Shown: positions 51,688-60,208 of the stretch, piece after piece
Layout: each line of letters opens with the position of its first letter
Numbering within the stretch: position 1 is the first letter of the stretch
Source of the DNA: Neisseria uirgultaei
GTDB lineage: Bacteria; Pseudomonadota; Gammaproteobacteria; Burkholderiales; Neisseriaceae
Assembly (NCBI RefSeq): GCF_962719845.1
Contig: NZ_CAUIYF010000001.1
Coordinates: 124,001-188,000 of the forward strand
Reading direction: 5' to 3'
DNA: 64,000 nucleotides
Notes under the pieces: generated by a model
What the model was told of the DNA's origin: nothing
The model's input: only the letters and a program-made list of their open reading frames with translations
The model's database searches: none
Program-made: the position numbers and the translations under genes

Positions 51688-52135
51688 AATCCCAAAAGGA
51701 ACGGCACTGGCGTTCGACTTCGGCGAAGCGCGCATCGGCGTGGCACAGGGCGATGCGGAATTGGGGCTGTCCCATCCTTTGAGCACCGTTACCGGCGGCA
51801 GCAACGATGAAAAATTCGCGGCAATCGCCAAGCTGGTTCAAGAATGGCAACCGCGTTATTTTGTCGTCGGACTGCCCGTGCATACCGACGGCACGGAACA
51901 CGAAATGACACACCTGTCGCGCAAGTTCGGACGCAGGCTGAACGGCAGGTTCAATCTCCCCGTCTATTGGGTTGACGAACGGCTGTCGTCCGTCTATGCC
52001 GAAAGCCTGCTTTCGGAAGCACAGGTCTTCGGCAAAAAACGCAAATCGGTGCTCGACCAAGTGGCGGCGCAAGCCATCCTGCACGGTTTTTTCGAGGGCG
52101 GCGCGGCGGAATGTTTCAACGGGCGTGAGGGTTAA
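51680..52135 (+). CDS. ruvX: RuvX/YqgF Holliday-junction resolvase-like protein
   Basis: 151 residues, RNase H-like fold. ALAFDFGEARIGVAQGD holds the first catalytic Asp, VVGLPVHTDGTEHEM follows, and YWVDERLSSVYAE has the later acidic residues. The family is needed for 16S rRNA 5'-end maturation in bacteria studied and was first proposed as a resolvase. Confidence 0.93.
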   Translation: MHKIPKGTALAFDFGEARIGVAQGDAELGLSHPLSTVTGGSNDEKFAAIAKLVQEWQPRYFVVGLPVHTDGTEHEMTHLSRKFGRRLNGRFNLPVYWVDERLSSVYAESLLSEAQVFGKKRKSVLDQVAAQAILHGFFEGGAAECFNGREG

Positions 52136-52144
52136 ACGGCACGG

Positions 52145-52800
52145 TTAACACCCTACCGTGAAAGAGGCGCGCACCAAGCCGTCCAGCTCCAATGCCAAAT
52201 TGTCCCCCGCACCGATTGCGCCCACACCGGAGGGCGTTCCGGTAAACACCAAATCCCCTTTCCCCAAACCGTAATCCGCCGCCAGTTTGTGTAAAATTTC
52301 CCGAATCGAGTAAATCATCAAACCGGTATCCCCGCGCTGTTTCAATACACCGTTTTGTTTTAATGAAAACAACACCTTCTCGGGATTGCCGATTCTGTCT
52401 GCCGCCGCAAAATCCGACACGCACGCGGAATGCCTGAACCCTTTTGCCTTCAACCAAGGCAGCCCTTTTTCCTTCAGACGGCATTGGATATCCCGTGCTG
52501 TAAGGTCCAACCCTACACCATATCCTGCGACACATCCCAAAATATCTTCACCCTCGCCCATGCCGTCTGAATCCTTACCGACCAGCAACACAAGCTCGCA
52601 CTCAAAATGTACATCTCTACTGAACTCGGGCAGCAAGATTGTACCGCCGCTATTCAAAATGCTGCCTGACGGCTTCATAAACACCACAGGTCGGAAGGTA
52701 TTTCGTTTTTTAACTCTTCGATATGTGCGGCATAATTCCTGCCGATACAGAAAATATTGCCGACCTCGACTACTTCTCCTTCTAAAAATACTGAAGCCAC
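52145..52800 (-). pseudogene. Fumarylacetoacetate-hydrolase-type gene, frameshifted
   Basis: The start is GTG at 52800 with GGGGAGAAA upstream. VGNIFCIGRNYAAHIEELKNEIPSD is the usual N-terminus. The frame then breaks at TCCGACCTGTGGTG (about 52684): one C more would read SDPVVFMKPSGSIL and continue to the end (VHFECELVLLVGKD … YGLGKGDLVFTGTPSGVG). All other family parts are intact, so this is one recent frameshift. Confidence 0.88.
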
Positions 52801-52822
52801 TTCACTTTCTCCCCAAATAAAA

Positions 52823-52852
52823 ATGCCGTCTGAAATTATTTTCAGACGGCAT
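52823..52852. terminator. Inverted DUS terminator after proS
   Basis: ATGCCGTCTGAAA and TTTCAGACGGCAT face each other around a four-base loop. Confidence 0.8.
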
Positions 52853-52862
52853 TTGACCAAGC

Positions 52863-54575
52863 TTACACATTTAATGAAGCTGTTACACGCGCAACAATTT
52901 CCCCGATCGGAACCGATTGCGCTTCGTTATCGCGGCGTTCGGCGTATTCGACATTGCCTTCTTTCAAAGCGCGGTCGCCGATGACGATGCGGTGCGGAAT
53001 GCCCAACAGCTCGGAATCATTCAGCAATACGCCTGCGCGTTCGTCGCGGTCGTCCAGCAGCACATCCGCGCCTGCCGCCAGCAGTTCGGCATAGATTTTG
53101 TCGGCGGCTTCGCGCACGGTGTCTGATTTTTTGTAGTTCATCGGCACGATAACGACTTCAAACGGCGCCATTGCTTTTGTCCAGATGATGCCTTTTTCGT
53201 CGTTGTTCTGCTCGATGGCGGCGGCAACGACGCGGGTGATGCCGATGCCGTAGCAGCCCATTTCCATGATTTGCGATTTGCCGTTGTTGTCGAGGAAGCT
53301 TACGTTCATGGCTTGGGTGTATTTGTCGCGCAATTGGAAGACGTGTCCGACTTCGATGCCACGCGCGAGTTTCAGACAACCTTGTCCGTCGGGGCTTTCG
53401 TCGCCTTCGACGACGTTGCGCAAATCGACAAACTCAGGCTCGGCAGCGTCGCGGCCGAAATTGAAGCCGGTATAGTGGTAGTCGTCTTCGTTTGCGCCAA
53501 TAACCCAGTCCGCGCCTTTTTCGGTGGCGAAATCGGCATAGACTTTGCCTGTGAAGCCGACGGGGCCGAGCGAGCCGCCGTTTGCGCCGAACTGCGCGCG
53601 AATGGCGGCAGGGTCTGCCATGGTCAGCGGCGATTTCACGCCTGCGAGTTTTTCGGCTTTGATGTCGTTGAACTCATGGTCGCCGCGCAACAGCAATAAA
53701 ACGATTTCGCCGTCGTTTTCGCCTTCGACTACGATGGATTTCAGCGTTTTTTCAATCGGAATGCTGAGGAAATCAACCAATGAATCAATGGTTTTGACGT
53801 TCGGTGTGTGTACTTTGGTCAACTCGGCATGAGCGGTCGCGCGTTCGCCTTTGAGCGGCAAGGTTGGCGCCAGCTCGACATTGGCGGCGTAATCGGAAGT
53901 GTCGCTGTACGCAATAACATCTTCGCCGCTTTCCGCCAACACTTGAAACTCGTGCGAACCAGTACCGCCGATGCTGCCGGTGTCTGCGGTGACGGGACGG
54001 AATTCCAGACCCAGACGAGTGAAGACACGGCAGTAAGCGTCGTACATGGCATCATAGGTCGTCTGAAGCGAAGCGTAGTCGGCATGGAAGGAATAAGCGT
54101 CTTTCATGACAAACTCGCGTGCACGCATCACGCCGAAGCGCGGACGCACTTCATCACGGAATTTGGTTTGGATGTGGTAAAAGTTTTTCGGCAGCTGTTT
54201 GTAGCTGTTGATTTCTTTGCGCACGATGTCGGCGATGACTTCCTCGCAGGTCGGGCCCATGCAGAAATCGCGTTCGTGGCGGTCTTTCAGGCGCAGCAGT
54301 TCTTTACCGTAAAATTCCCAGCGGCCGGATTCCTGCCACAGCTCGGCAGGCTGCACCACCGGCATCAGCAGCTCCACGCTGCCCGCGCGCGCCATTTCTT
54401 CGCGCACGACGTTTTCGACTTTGCGCAACACGCGCAGCCCCATCGGCATCCAAGTATAAAGGCCGGACGCGTTGGCTTTAATCAGACCGGCGCGAATCAT
54501 CAGCTTGTGGCTGGCAAGCGCGGCTTCGGCAGGGGCTTCTTTCAGGGTGGAAATGAAAAATTGGCTGGCTTTCAT
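52863..54575 (-). CDS. proS: Prolyl-tRNA synthetase
   Basis: Charges tRNA-Pro. Start at 54575 (MKASQFFISTLKEAPAEAAL) gives 570 residues, the normal length of bacterial-type ProS. Class II motifs are present: ASGLYTWMPMGLRVLRKVE, DEVRPRFGVMRAREFVMKDAYSFH (motif 2) and MGCYGIGITRVVAA (motif 3). The editing (INS) domain lies at about residues 230-390 (DSLVDFLSIPIEKTLKSIV). C-terminal anticodon-binding domain has YAELLAAGADVLLDDRDERAGV. Confidence 0.98.
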   Translation of the reverse strand: MKASQFFISTLKEAPAEAALASHKLMIRAGLIKANASGLYTWMPMGLRVLRKVENVVREEMARAGSVELLMPVVQPAELWQESGRWEFYGKELLRLKDRHERDFCMGPTCEEVIADIVRKEINSYKQLPKNFYHIQTKFRDEVRPRFGVMRAREFVMKDAYSFHADYASLQTTYDAMYDAYCRVFTRLGLEFRPVTADTGSIGGTGSHEFQVLAESGEDVIAYSDTSDYAANVELAPTLPLKGERATAHAELTKVHTPNVKTIDSLVDFLSIPIEKTLKSIVVEGENDGEIVLLLLRGDHEFNDIKAEKLAGVKSPLTMADPAAIRAQFGANGGSLGPVGFTGKVYADFATEKGADWVIGANEDDYHYTGFNFGRDAAEPEFVDLRNVVEGDESPDGQGCLKLARGIEVGHVFQLRDKYTQAMNVSFLDNNGKSQIMEMGCYGIGITRVVAAAIEQNNDEKGIIWTKAMAPFEVVIVPMNYKKSDTVREAADKIYAELLAAGADVLLDDRDERAGVLLNDSELLGIPHRIVIGDRALKEGNVEYAERRDNEAQSVPIGEIVARVTASLNV

Positions 54576-55269
54576 AAAAGTATTTTTCCAAACAGGCAAA
54601 TTCAAAAGTAAATCGGGTGCAGATTGTAACGCGAAAAAAGCAGGTTTTGCACCAACCTCCAAAATTCACCCCCTGCCCCAAGCGCGGGACAAATCCCATG
54701 CCAGACGACAAAAACATAACCAGAAACATCATATTGAACATAATTACATGATTTTTATAGATTTAAATGTGCCTATTTTTTAATCAAAATAAGCGTACAT
54801 TTGTTGCGTAAGACTTTTTTAACACAAGCCGTGGCTTATCAACACGGTTATCCACAAAGCTTGTGTATAGATTTTCTACAATAGGAAAATTGCCGGCAGA
54901 GACATAACGATTCGATATCCCACAATTCCGAAAAAATATAACCAAAATTAAACAGAATGTTTTCACAATCAAAAAGACCTGTCCTTACCAAACGCCCACT
55001 TCGGAACGAAACCTGCTTTTAAAAGCATGGTTATTTGCCAGCAGACCCGATTGCTGATAGGATTTCGTGTGGAGCAGACCGAACATTTTTTCAAGTTTTC
55101 CCTTGTTTCCAAGACTTTTATAATTTTTTGAAAACATTGGACTTAAATTATTTTGTTTCGGTTTGATTTAGAAATTTTCGTTTTTGCTTATTATTTTTCA
55201 CAAACGAAAATAAAGGGGTTGGCTACACCCTCCCTGCCGATTAAACACTCAACATAAAGGATAGATACT
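54576..55269 (+). promoter_or_regulatory. Long intergenic region before aceE
   Basis: Nearly 700 bp, AT-rich, between divergent proS and aceE. A consensus DnaA box TTATCCACA lies at 54848-54856 inside an inverted repeat (ACACAAGC 54822-54829 with GCTTGTGT 54859-54866). AT-rich stretches at 55080-55200 probably hold the aceE promoter, but no single best -35/-10 pair stands out. No gene was found. Confidence 0.5.
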
Positions 55270-57933
55270 ATGTCCACCCAATTACACGATGTTGACCCTA
55301 TCGAAACCCAAGAGTGGTTGGACGCGTTAAGCTCCGTCCTCGAATATGAAGGCGGCGAACGCGCGCAATACCTCTTGGAAAACCTGGTCAAATACTGCCG
55401 CGACAAAGGCGTACGTATGCCCCACGGCACGACCACCCCGTATTTGAATACCGTTTCCGTCGAAAACGAAAAAGGCATTCCGGGCGACCAAAACATCGAA
55501 CACCGCATCCGTGCATTCGTGCGCTGGAACGCCGCCGCCATCGTACTGCGCGCCGGCAAGAAAGATTTGGAACTGGGTGGGCACATCGCATCTTTCCAAT
55601 CTGCCGCCACCATGTATGAAGTCGGTTTCAACCACTTCTGGAAAGCCAAGGGCGAAGGCGAAGAAGGCGATTTGGTCTTCTTCCAAGGCCACGTTGCCCC
55701 AGGCATCTATGCACGCGCCTTCGTCGAAGGCCGTCTGACTGAAGATCAACTGAACAACTTCCGCCAAGAAGTGGACGGACACGGTCTGCCTTCCTATCCA
55801 CACCCCCACCTCTTGCCCGACTTCTGGCAGTTCCCGACCGTATCTATGGGCTTGGGTCCCATCATGGCGATTTATCAAGCGCGTTTCCTGAAATACTTGG
55901 AATCACGCGGCTTGGCAAAAACCAAAGGCCGTAAAGTATGGTGTTTCTGCGGCGACGGCGAAATGGACGAACCCGAATCCCAAGGTGCAATCGCGCTGGC
56001 TGCACGCGAAGGCTTGGACAACCTGATTTTCGTCATCAACTGCAACCTGCAACGCTTGGACGGCCCGGTGCGCGGCAACGGCAAAATCATCCAAGAATTG
56101 GAAGGCAACTTTGCCGGTGCCGGCTGGAATGTCGTCAAAGTCATTTGGGGCCGCCGTTGGGACCGCCTCTTGGCGAAAGACAAAGACGGCATCCTGCGCC
56201 AACGTATGGAAGAATGTTTGGACGGCGACTACCAAACTTACAAATCCAAAGACGGCGCATATGTGCGAGAACACTTCTTCAATACGCCCGAACTGAAAGC
56301 ATTGGTTGCCGATATGACCGATGACGAAATTTGGGCATTGAACCGCGGTGGTCATGATCCTCAAAAAGTGTACAACGCCTACGACCGCGCAGCGAACCAT
56401 GCCGACGGCAAACCTACCGTTATCTTGGCGAAAACCATTAAAGGTTACGGTATGGGCGCATCCGGCGAAGGTCAGAACGTTGCCCACCAAGCCAAAAAAA
56501 TGGACAAAGCGTCCCTGAAACAATTCCGCGACCGCTTTGACATTCCGGTTACCGACGAGCAAATCGAAAGCGGCGATTTGCCTTACCTGTCTTTCGCACC
56601 CGATACGGAAGAATACAAATACCTGCACGCACGCCGCGATGCTTTGGGCGGCTACCTGCCGCAACGCAAACCGACGCAGGAAGTATTGGAAGTGCCCGAG
56701 CTGTCGGCATTCGACGCACAACTCAAATCCAGCGGTGAACGCGAGTTCTCGACCACTATGGCATTTGTCCGCATTTTGTCAACCTTGTTGAAAGACAAAA
56801 AAATCGGCAAACGCGTCGTACCTATCGTTCCCGACGAAAGCCGTACCTTCGGTATGGAAGGTATGTTCCGCCAATACGGTATTTGGAATCCGAAAGGTCA
56901 GCAATATACCCCTCAAGACAAAGACCAGCTGATGTTCTATAAAGAATCTACAGACGGTCAAATCCTGCAGGAAGGTATTAACGAACCGGGCGCGATGGCA
57001 GACTGGATTGCAGCGGCAACCAGCTATGCGAACAGCGACTTCGCCATGATTCCGTTCTATATCTATTATTCCATGTTCGGTTTCCAACGTATCGGCGACT
57101 TGGCATGGGCGGCGGGCGATATGCACGCGCGCGGCTTCCTGTTGGGCGGTACTGCCGGCCGTACGACGCTGAACGGCGAAGGCCTGCAACACGAAGATGG
57201 CCACAGCCATATTCAAGCAGATTTGATTCCAAACTGTGTAACTTACGATCCGACATTCCAATATGAAGTAGCCGTTATCGTACACGATGGCTTGCGCCGC
57301 ATGTATGTTAACCACGAAGACGTGTTCTACTACATCACCCTGATGAACGAGAACTACACCCATCCGGATATGCCTGAAGGCGTAGAACAAGACATCCTGA
57401 AAGGTATGTACCTGCTGAAAGCCGGCGGCAAAGGCGACAAGAAAGTTCAATTGATGGGTTCCGGTACCATCCTGCAAGAAGTCATTGCCGGTGCCGAATT
57501 GCTGAAAGCCGACTTCGGCGTGGAAGCAGACATCTGGTCTTGCCCATCTTTCAACCTGTTGCATCGCGACGCTATCGAAGTGGAACGCTTCAACCGCCTG
57601 AATCCCTTGGAAACTGCAAAAGTACCGTTTGTTACTTCTCAGCTGCAAGGTCATGACGGCCCGGTAATTGCCGCTACCGACTACATCCGCAGTTATGCCG
57701 ACCGTATCCGCGCCTACATCCCGAACGACTACCACGTTTTGGGCACCGACGGTTTCGGCCGTTCTGACAGCCGCGCCAACCTGCGCCGCTTCTTTGAAGT
57801 GGATCGCTACAACGTTGCCGTGGCAGCATTGAGCGCATTGGCGGAACAAGGTAAGGTCAGCAAAGAAACCGTTCAGCAAGCCATTGAAAAATATGGTATC
57901 AAAGCCGATTCAGCCCCTAGCTGGAAACGCTGA
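55270..57933 (+). CDS. aceE: Pyruvate dehydrogenase E1 component (homodimeric)
   Basis: Decarboxylates pyruvate with thiamine diphosphate and passes the acetyl group to the lipoyl domains of E2. 887 residues, standard for the homodimeric type. The thiamine diphosphate motif is CGDGEMDEPESQGAIALAAREGLDNLIFVINCNLQ; the N-terminal part has TPYLNTV and HISFQS-like sites (GGHIASFQSAATMYEVGFNHFW). AAAGGATAG lies before the start. Confidence 0.98.
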   Translation: MSTQLHDVDPIETQEWLDALSSVLEYEGGERAQYLLENLVKYCRDKGVRMPHGTTTPYLNTVSVENEKGIPGDQNIEHRIRAFVRWNAAAIVLRAGKKDLELGGHIASFQSAATMYEVGFNHFWKAKGEGEEGDLVFFQGHVAPGIYARAFVEGRLTEDQLNNFRQEVDGHGLPSYPHPHLLPDFWQFPTVSMGLGPIMAIYQARFLKYLESRGLAKTKGRKVWCFCGDGEMDEPESQGAIALAAREGLDNLIFVINCNLQRLDGPVRGNGKIIQELEGNFAGAGWNVVKVIWGRRWDRLLAKDKDGILRQRMEECLDGDYQTYKSKDGAYVREHFFNTPELKALVADMTDDEIWALNRGGHDPQKVYNAYDRAANHADGKPTVILAKTIKGYGMGASGEGQNVAHQAKKMDKASLKQFRDRFDIPVTDEQIESGDLPYLSFAPDTEEYKYLHARRDALGGYLPQRKPTQEVLEVPELSAFDAQLKSSGEREFSTTMAFVRILSTLLKDKKIGKRVVPIVPDESRTFGMEGMFRQYGIWNPKGQQYTPQDKDQLMFYKESTDGQILQEGINEPGAMADWIAAATSYANSDFAMIPFYIYYSMFGFQRIGDLAWAAGDMHARGFLLGGTAGRTTLNGEGLQHEDGHSHIQADLIPNCVTYDPTFQYEVAVIVHDGLRRMYVNHEDVFYYITLMNENYTHPDMPEGVEQDILKGMYLLKAGGKGDKKVQLMGSGTILQEVIAGAELLKADFGVEADIWSCPSFNLLHRDAIEVERFNRLNPLETAKVPFVTSQLQGHDGPVIAATDYIRSYADRIRAYIPNDYHVLGTDGFGRSDSRANLRRFFEVDRYNVAVAALSALAEQGKVSKETVQQAIEKYGIKADSAPSWKR

Positions 57934-57940
57934 TTGATGT

Positions 57941-57984
57941 TTCAGACGGCCTGTTTGCCCCATTCAGACATCAGGCCGTCTGAA
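57941..57984. terminator. Facing uptake sequences between aceE and aceF
   Basis: TTCAGACGGCCTG and CAGGCCGTCTGAA face each other. There is no T run, so it may lower rather than stop transcription into aceF. Confidence 0.5.
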
Positions 57985-58082
57985 AACCGAATGCCCGAAT
58001 GGTTTGAACAGACAAACCGTACCGATGCCTCCTGAAGCAGCTTTCAGACGGCATCCAACTGAAAAAGATTAAAGGAACTCAA

Positions 58083-59660
58083 ATGAGTATCGTAGAAATC
58101 AAAGTCCCCGATATCGGCGGTCACGAAAACGTCGACATCATCGCCGTAGAAGTTAAAGCGGGCGATACCATCGCCGTTGACGACACCCTGATTACACTGG
58201 AAACCGACAAAGCCACGATGGATGTACCTGCCGATGCGGCCGGTGTCGTGAAAGAAGTGAAAGTCAAAGTCGGCGACAAAATCTCCGAAGGCGGCGTAAT
58301 TTTGACCGTTGAAACCGGTGCCGCCGCTGCCGAAACTGCTCCGGCTCCTGCGGCTGAAGCACAACCTGCACCTGCCGCCGCACCCGCTGCCGCAGGCGGT
58401 GCAACCGTTCAAGTAGCCGTTCCCGACATCGGCGGCCATACCGATGTGGATGTAATCGCCGTTGAAATCAAAGTTGGCGACACCGTTGCCGAAGACGACA
58501 CGCTGATTACTTTGGAAACCGATAAAGCGACAATGGACGTACCTTGTACCGCTGCCGGTGTCGTTAAAACCGTATTCCTGAAAGTCGGCGACAAAGTGTC
58601 CGAAGGCTCTGCCATTATCGAAGTGGAAACTGCCGGTTCTGCCGCTCAAGCTGCCGCACCCGCACCGGCTGCCGCTCCGGCTCCGACTGCTGCCGCCGCG
58701 CCCGCACCTTCTGCACCTGCCGCTGCCAAAATCGATGAAGCCGCTTTCGCCAAAGCACACGCCGGTCCTTCCGCACGCAAACTGGCGCGCGAATTGGGCG
58801 TAGATTTGGGTCAAGTCAAAGGTACCGGTCTGAAAGGCCGTATCATGGGCGAAGACGTTAAAGCCTTCGTTAAATCCGTTATGCAAAGCGGTGCAGGCAA
58901 GCCTGCCGCTGCTTCTTTGGGCGGTGGTCTAGACTTGTTGCCATGGCCTAAAGTTGACTTCTCTAAATTCGGCAGCGTCGAAGTTAAAGAACTGTCTCGC
59001 ATTAAGAAAATCTCCGGTCAAAACCTGTCTCGCAACTGGGTTGTGATTCCTCACGTTACCGTACACGAAGAAGCGGACATGACCGAATTGGAAGAATTCC
59101 GCAAACAACTGAACAAAGAATGGGAACGCGAAGGCGTGAAACTGTCCCCATTGGCGTTCATTATCAAAGCCTCCGTTTCCGCGCTGAAAGCCTTCCCTGA
59201 ATTCAACGCTTCCCTGGATGGCGACAACTTGGTGCTGAAAAACTACTTCAACATCGGTTTCGCAGCCGACACGCCAAACGGCTTGGTTGTTCCAGTAATC
59301 AAAGACGTGGATCAAAAAGGCTTGAAACAAATCAGCCAAGAGCTGACCGAATTGTCTAAAAAAGCCCGCGAAGGCAAGCTCAAGCCACAAGAAATGCAAG
59401 GCGCATGCTTTACCATTTCCAGCTTGGGCGGTATCGGCGGTACAGGCTTCACACCAATCGTAAATGCTCCTGAGGTTGCCATCTTGGGCGTGTGCAAATC
59501 CCAAATCAAACCAGTTTGGAACGGCAAAGAATTCGCTCCTCGCCTGATGTGCCCATTGAGCCTGTCCTTCGACCACCGTGTCATCGACGGTGCCGCCGGT
59601 ATGCGCTTCACCGTATTCCTGGCTAACCTGTTGAAAGACTTCCGCCGCATTACCTTATAA
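58083..59660 (+). CDS. aceF: Dihydrolipoamide acetyltransferase (pyruvate dehydrogenase E2)
   Basis: Core of the complex. Two lipoyl domains (residues 1-78 and about 110-190), each with the lipoylated lysine in ETDKATMDV, joined by Ala/Pro-rich linkers (AAPAPAAAPAPTAAAAPAP). Then the E1/E3-binding domain (GPSARKLARELGVDLGQVKGTG…GRIMGEDV) and the catalytic domain with HRVIDGAAGM near the end. 525 residues. AGGAACTCAA precedes the start. Confidence 0.98.
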   Translation: MSIVEIKVPDIGGHENVDIIAVEVKAGDTIAVDDTLITLETDKATMDVPADAAGVVKEVKVKVGDKISEGGVILTVETGAAAAETAPAPAAEAQPAPAAAPAAAGGATVQVAVPDIGGHTDVDVIAVEIKVGDTVAEDDTLITLETDKATMDVPCTAAGVVKTVFLKVGDKVSEGSAIIEVETAGSAAQAAAPAPAAAPAPTAAAAPAPSAPAAAKIDEAAFAKAHAGPSARKLARELGVDLGQVKGTGLKGRIMGEDVKAFVKSVMQSGAGKPAAASLGGGLDLLPWPKVDFSKFGSVEVKELSRIKKISGQNLSRNWVVIPHVTVHEEADMTELEEFRKQLNKEWEREGVKLSPLAFIIKASVSALKAFPEFNASLDGDNLVLKNYFNIGFAADTPNGLVVPVIKDVDQKGLKQISQELTELSKKAREGKLKPQEMQGACFTISSLGGIGGTGFTPIVNAPEVAILGVCKSQIKPVWNGKEFAPRLMCPLSLSFDHRVIDGAAGMRFTVFLANLLKDFRRITL

Positions 59661-59753
59661 AATAAAACATCCTTCTCAAGCAGTCTGATAATGTTTGGAT
59701 TGCTTGAGATTGATGAGTGATGGTGTTAAATTCAACCTTTAAATTAATAACTT

Positions 59754-60191
59754 ATGGGAAATTTCTTATATAGAGGCATTAATTGCCAACAAGATGAGCA
59801 AAATAATGGACAATTAAAACCTAAAGGTAATAAAGCTGAAGTTGTAATTCGTTATGATGGCAAGTTTAAATATGATGGTAAAGCTACACATGGTCCAAGT
59901 GTGAAGAATGCAGTTTACGCCCATCAAATTGAAACAGGTCTATATGACGGATGTTATATATCTACGACAACAGACAAGGAAATTGCCAAGAAATTTGCAA
60001 CAAGCTCCGGCATCGAAAATGGCTATATATATGTTTTAAATAGAGATTTGTTTAGTCAATATTCTATTTTTAAATATGAGGTTGAACATCCAGAAAACCC
60101 AGATGAGAAGGAAGTAACAATCAGAGCTGAAGATTGTGGTTGTATTCCTGAAGAAGTGATTATTGCTAAAGAGTTGATAGAAATTAACTAA
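59754..60191 (+). CDS. narE: NarE, ADP-ribosyltransferase toxin
   Basis: 145 residues identical in plan to meningococcal NarE, which hydrolyses NAD and ADP-ribosylates arginine and binds an iron-sulfur centre. Catalytic residues are in place: Arg7 (LYRG), the STT motif at 70-72 (YISTTTD), and Glu109, Glu111 and Glu120 (YEVE, KEVTIR). Cys67 and Cys128, reported as metal ligands, are present. There is no signal peptide. The gene is AT-rich and lies between aceF and lpdA, so it was inserted into the pdh operon. The intact frame favours N. meningitidis over N. gonorrhoeae. Confidence 0.92.
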   Translation: MGNFLYRGINCQQDEQNNGQLKPKGNKAEVVIRYDGKFKYDGKATHGPSVKNAVYAHQIETGLYDGCYISTTTDKEIAKKFATSSGIENGYIYVLNRDLFSQYSIFKYEVEHPENPDEKEVTIRAEDCGCIPEEVIIAKELIEIN

Positions 60192-60208
60192 GTTGAAAGG
60201 TCAATATA

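Noticed and set aside
54848..54856. Possible chromosomal replication origin
   Set aside because: Only one DnaA box and no dnaA, dnaN or AT-rich 13-mers nearby; recorded only as a possible regulatory site.
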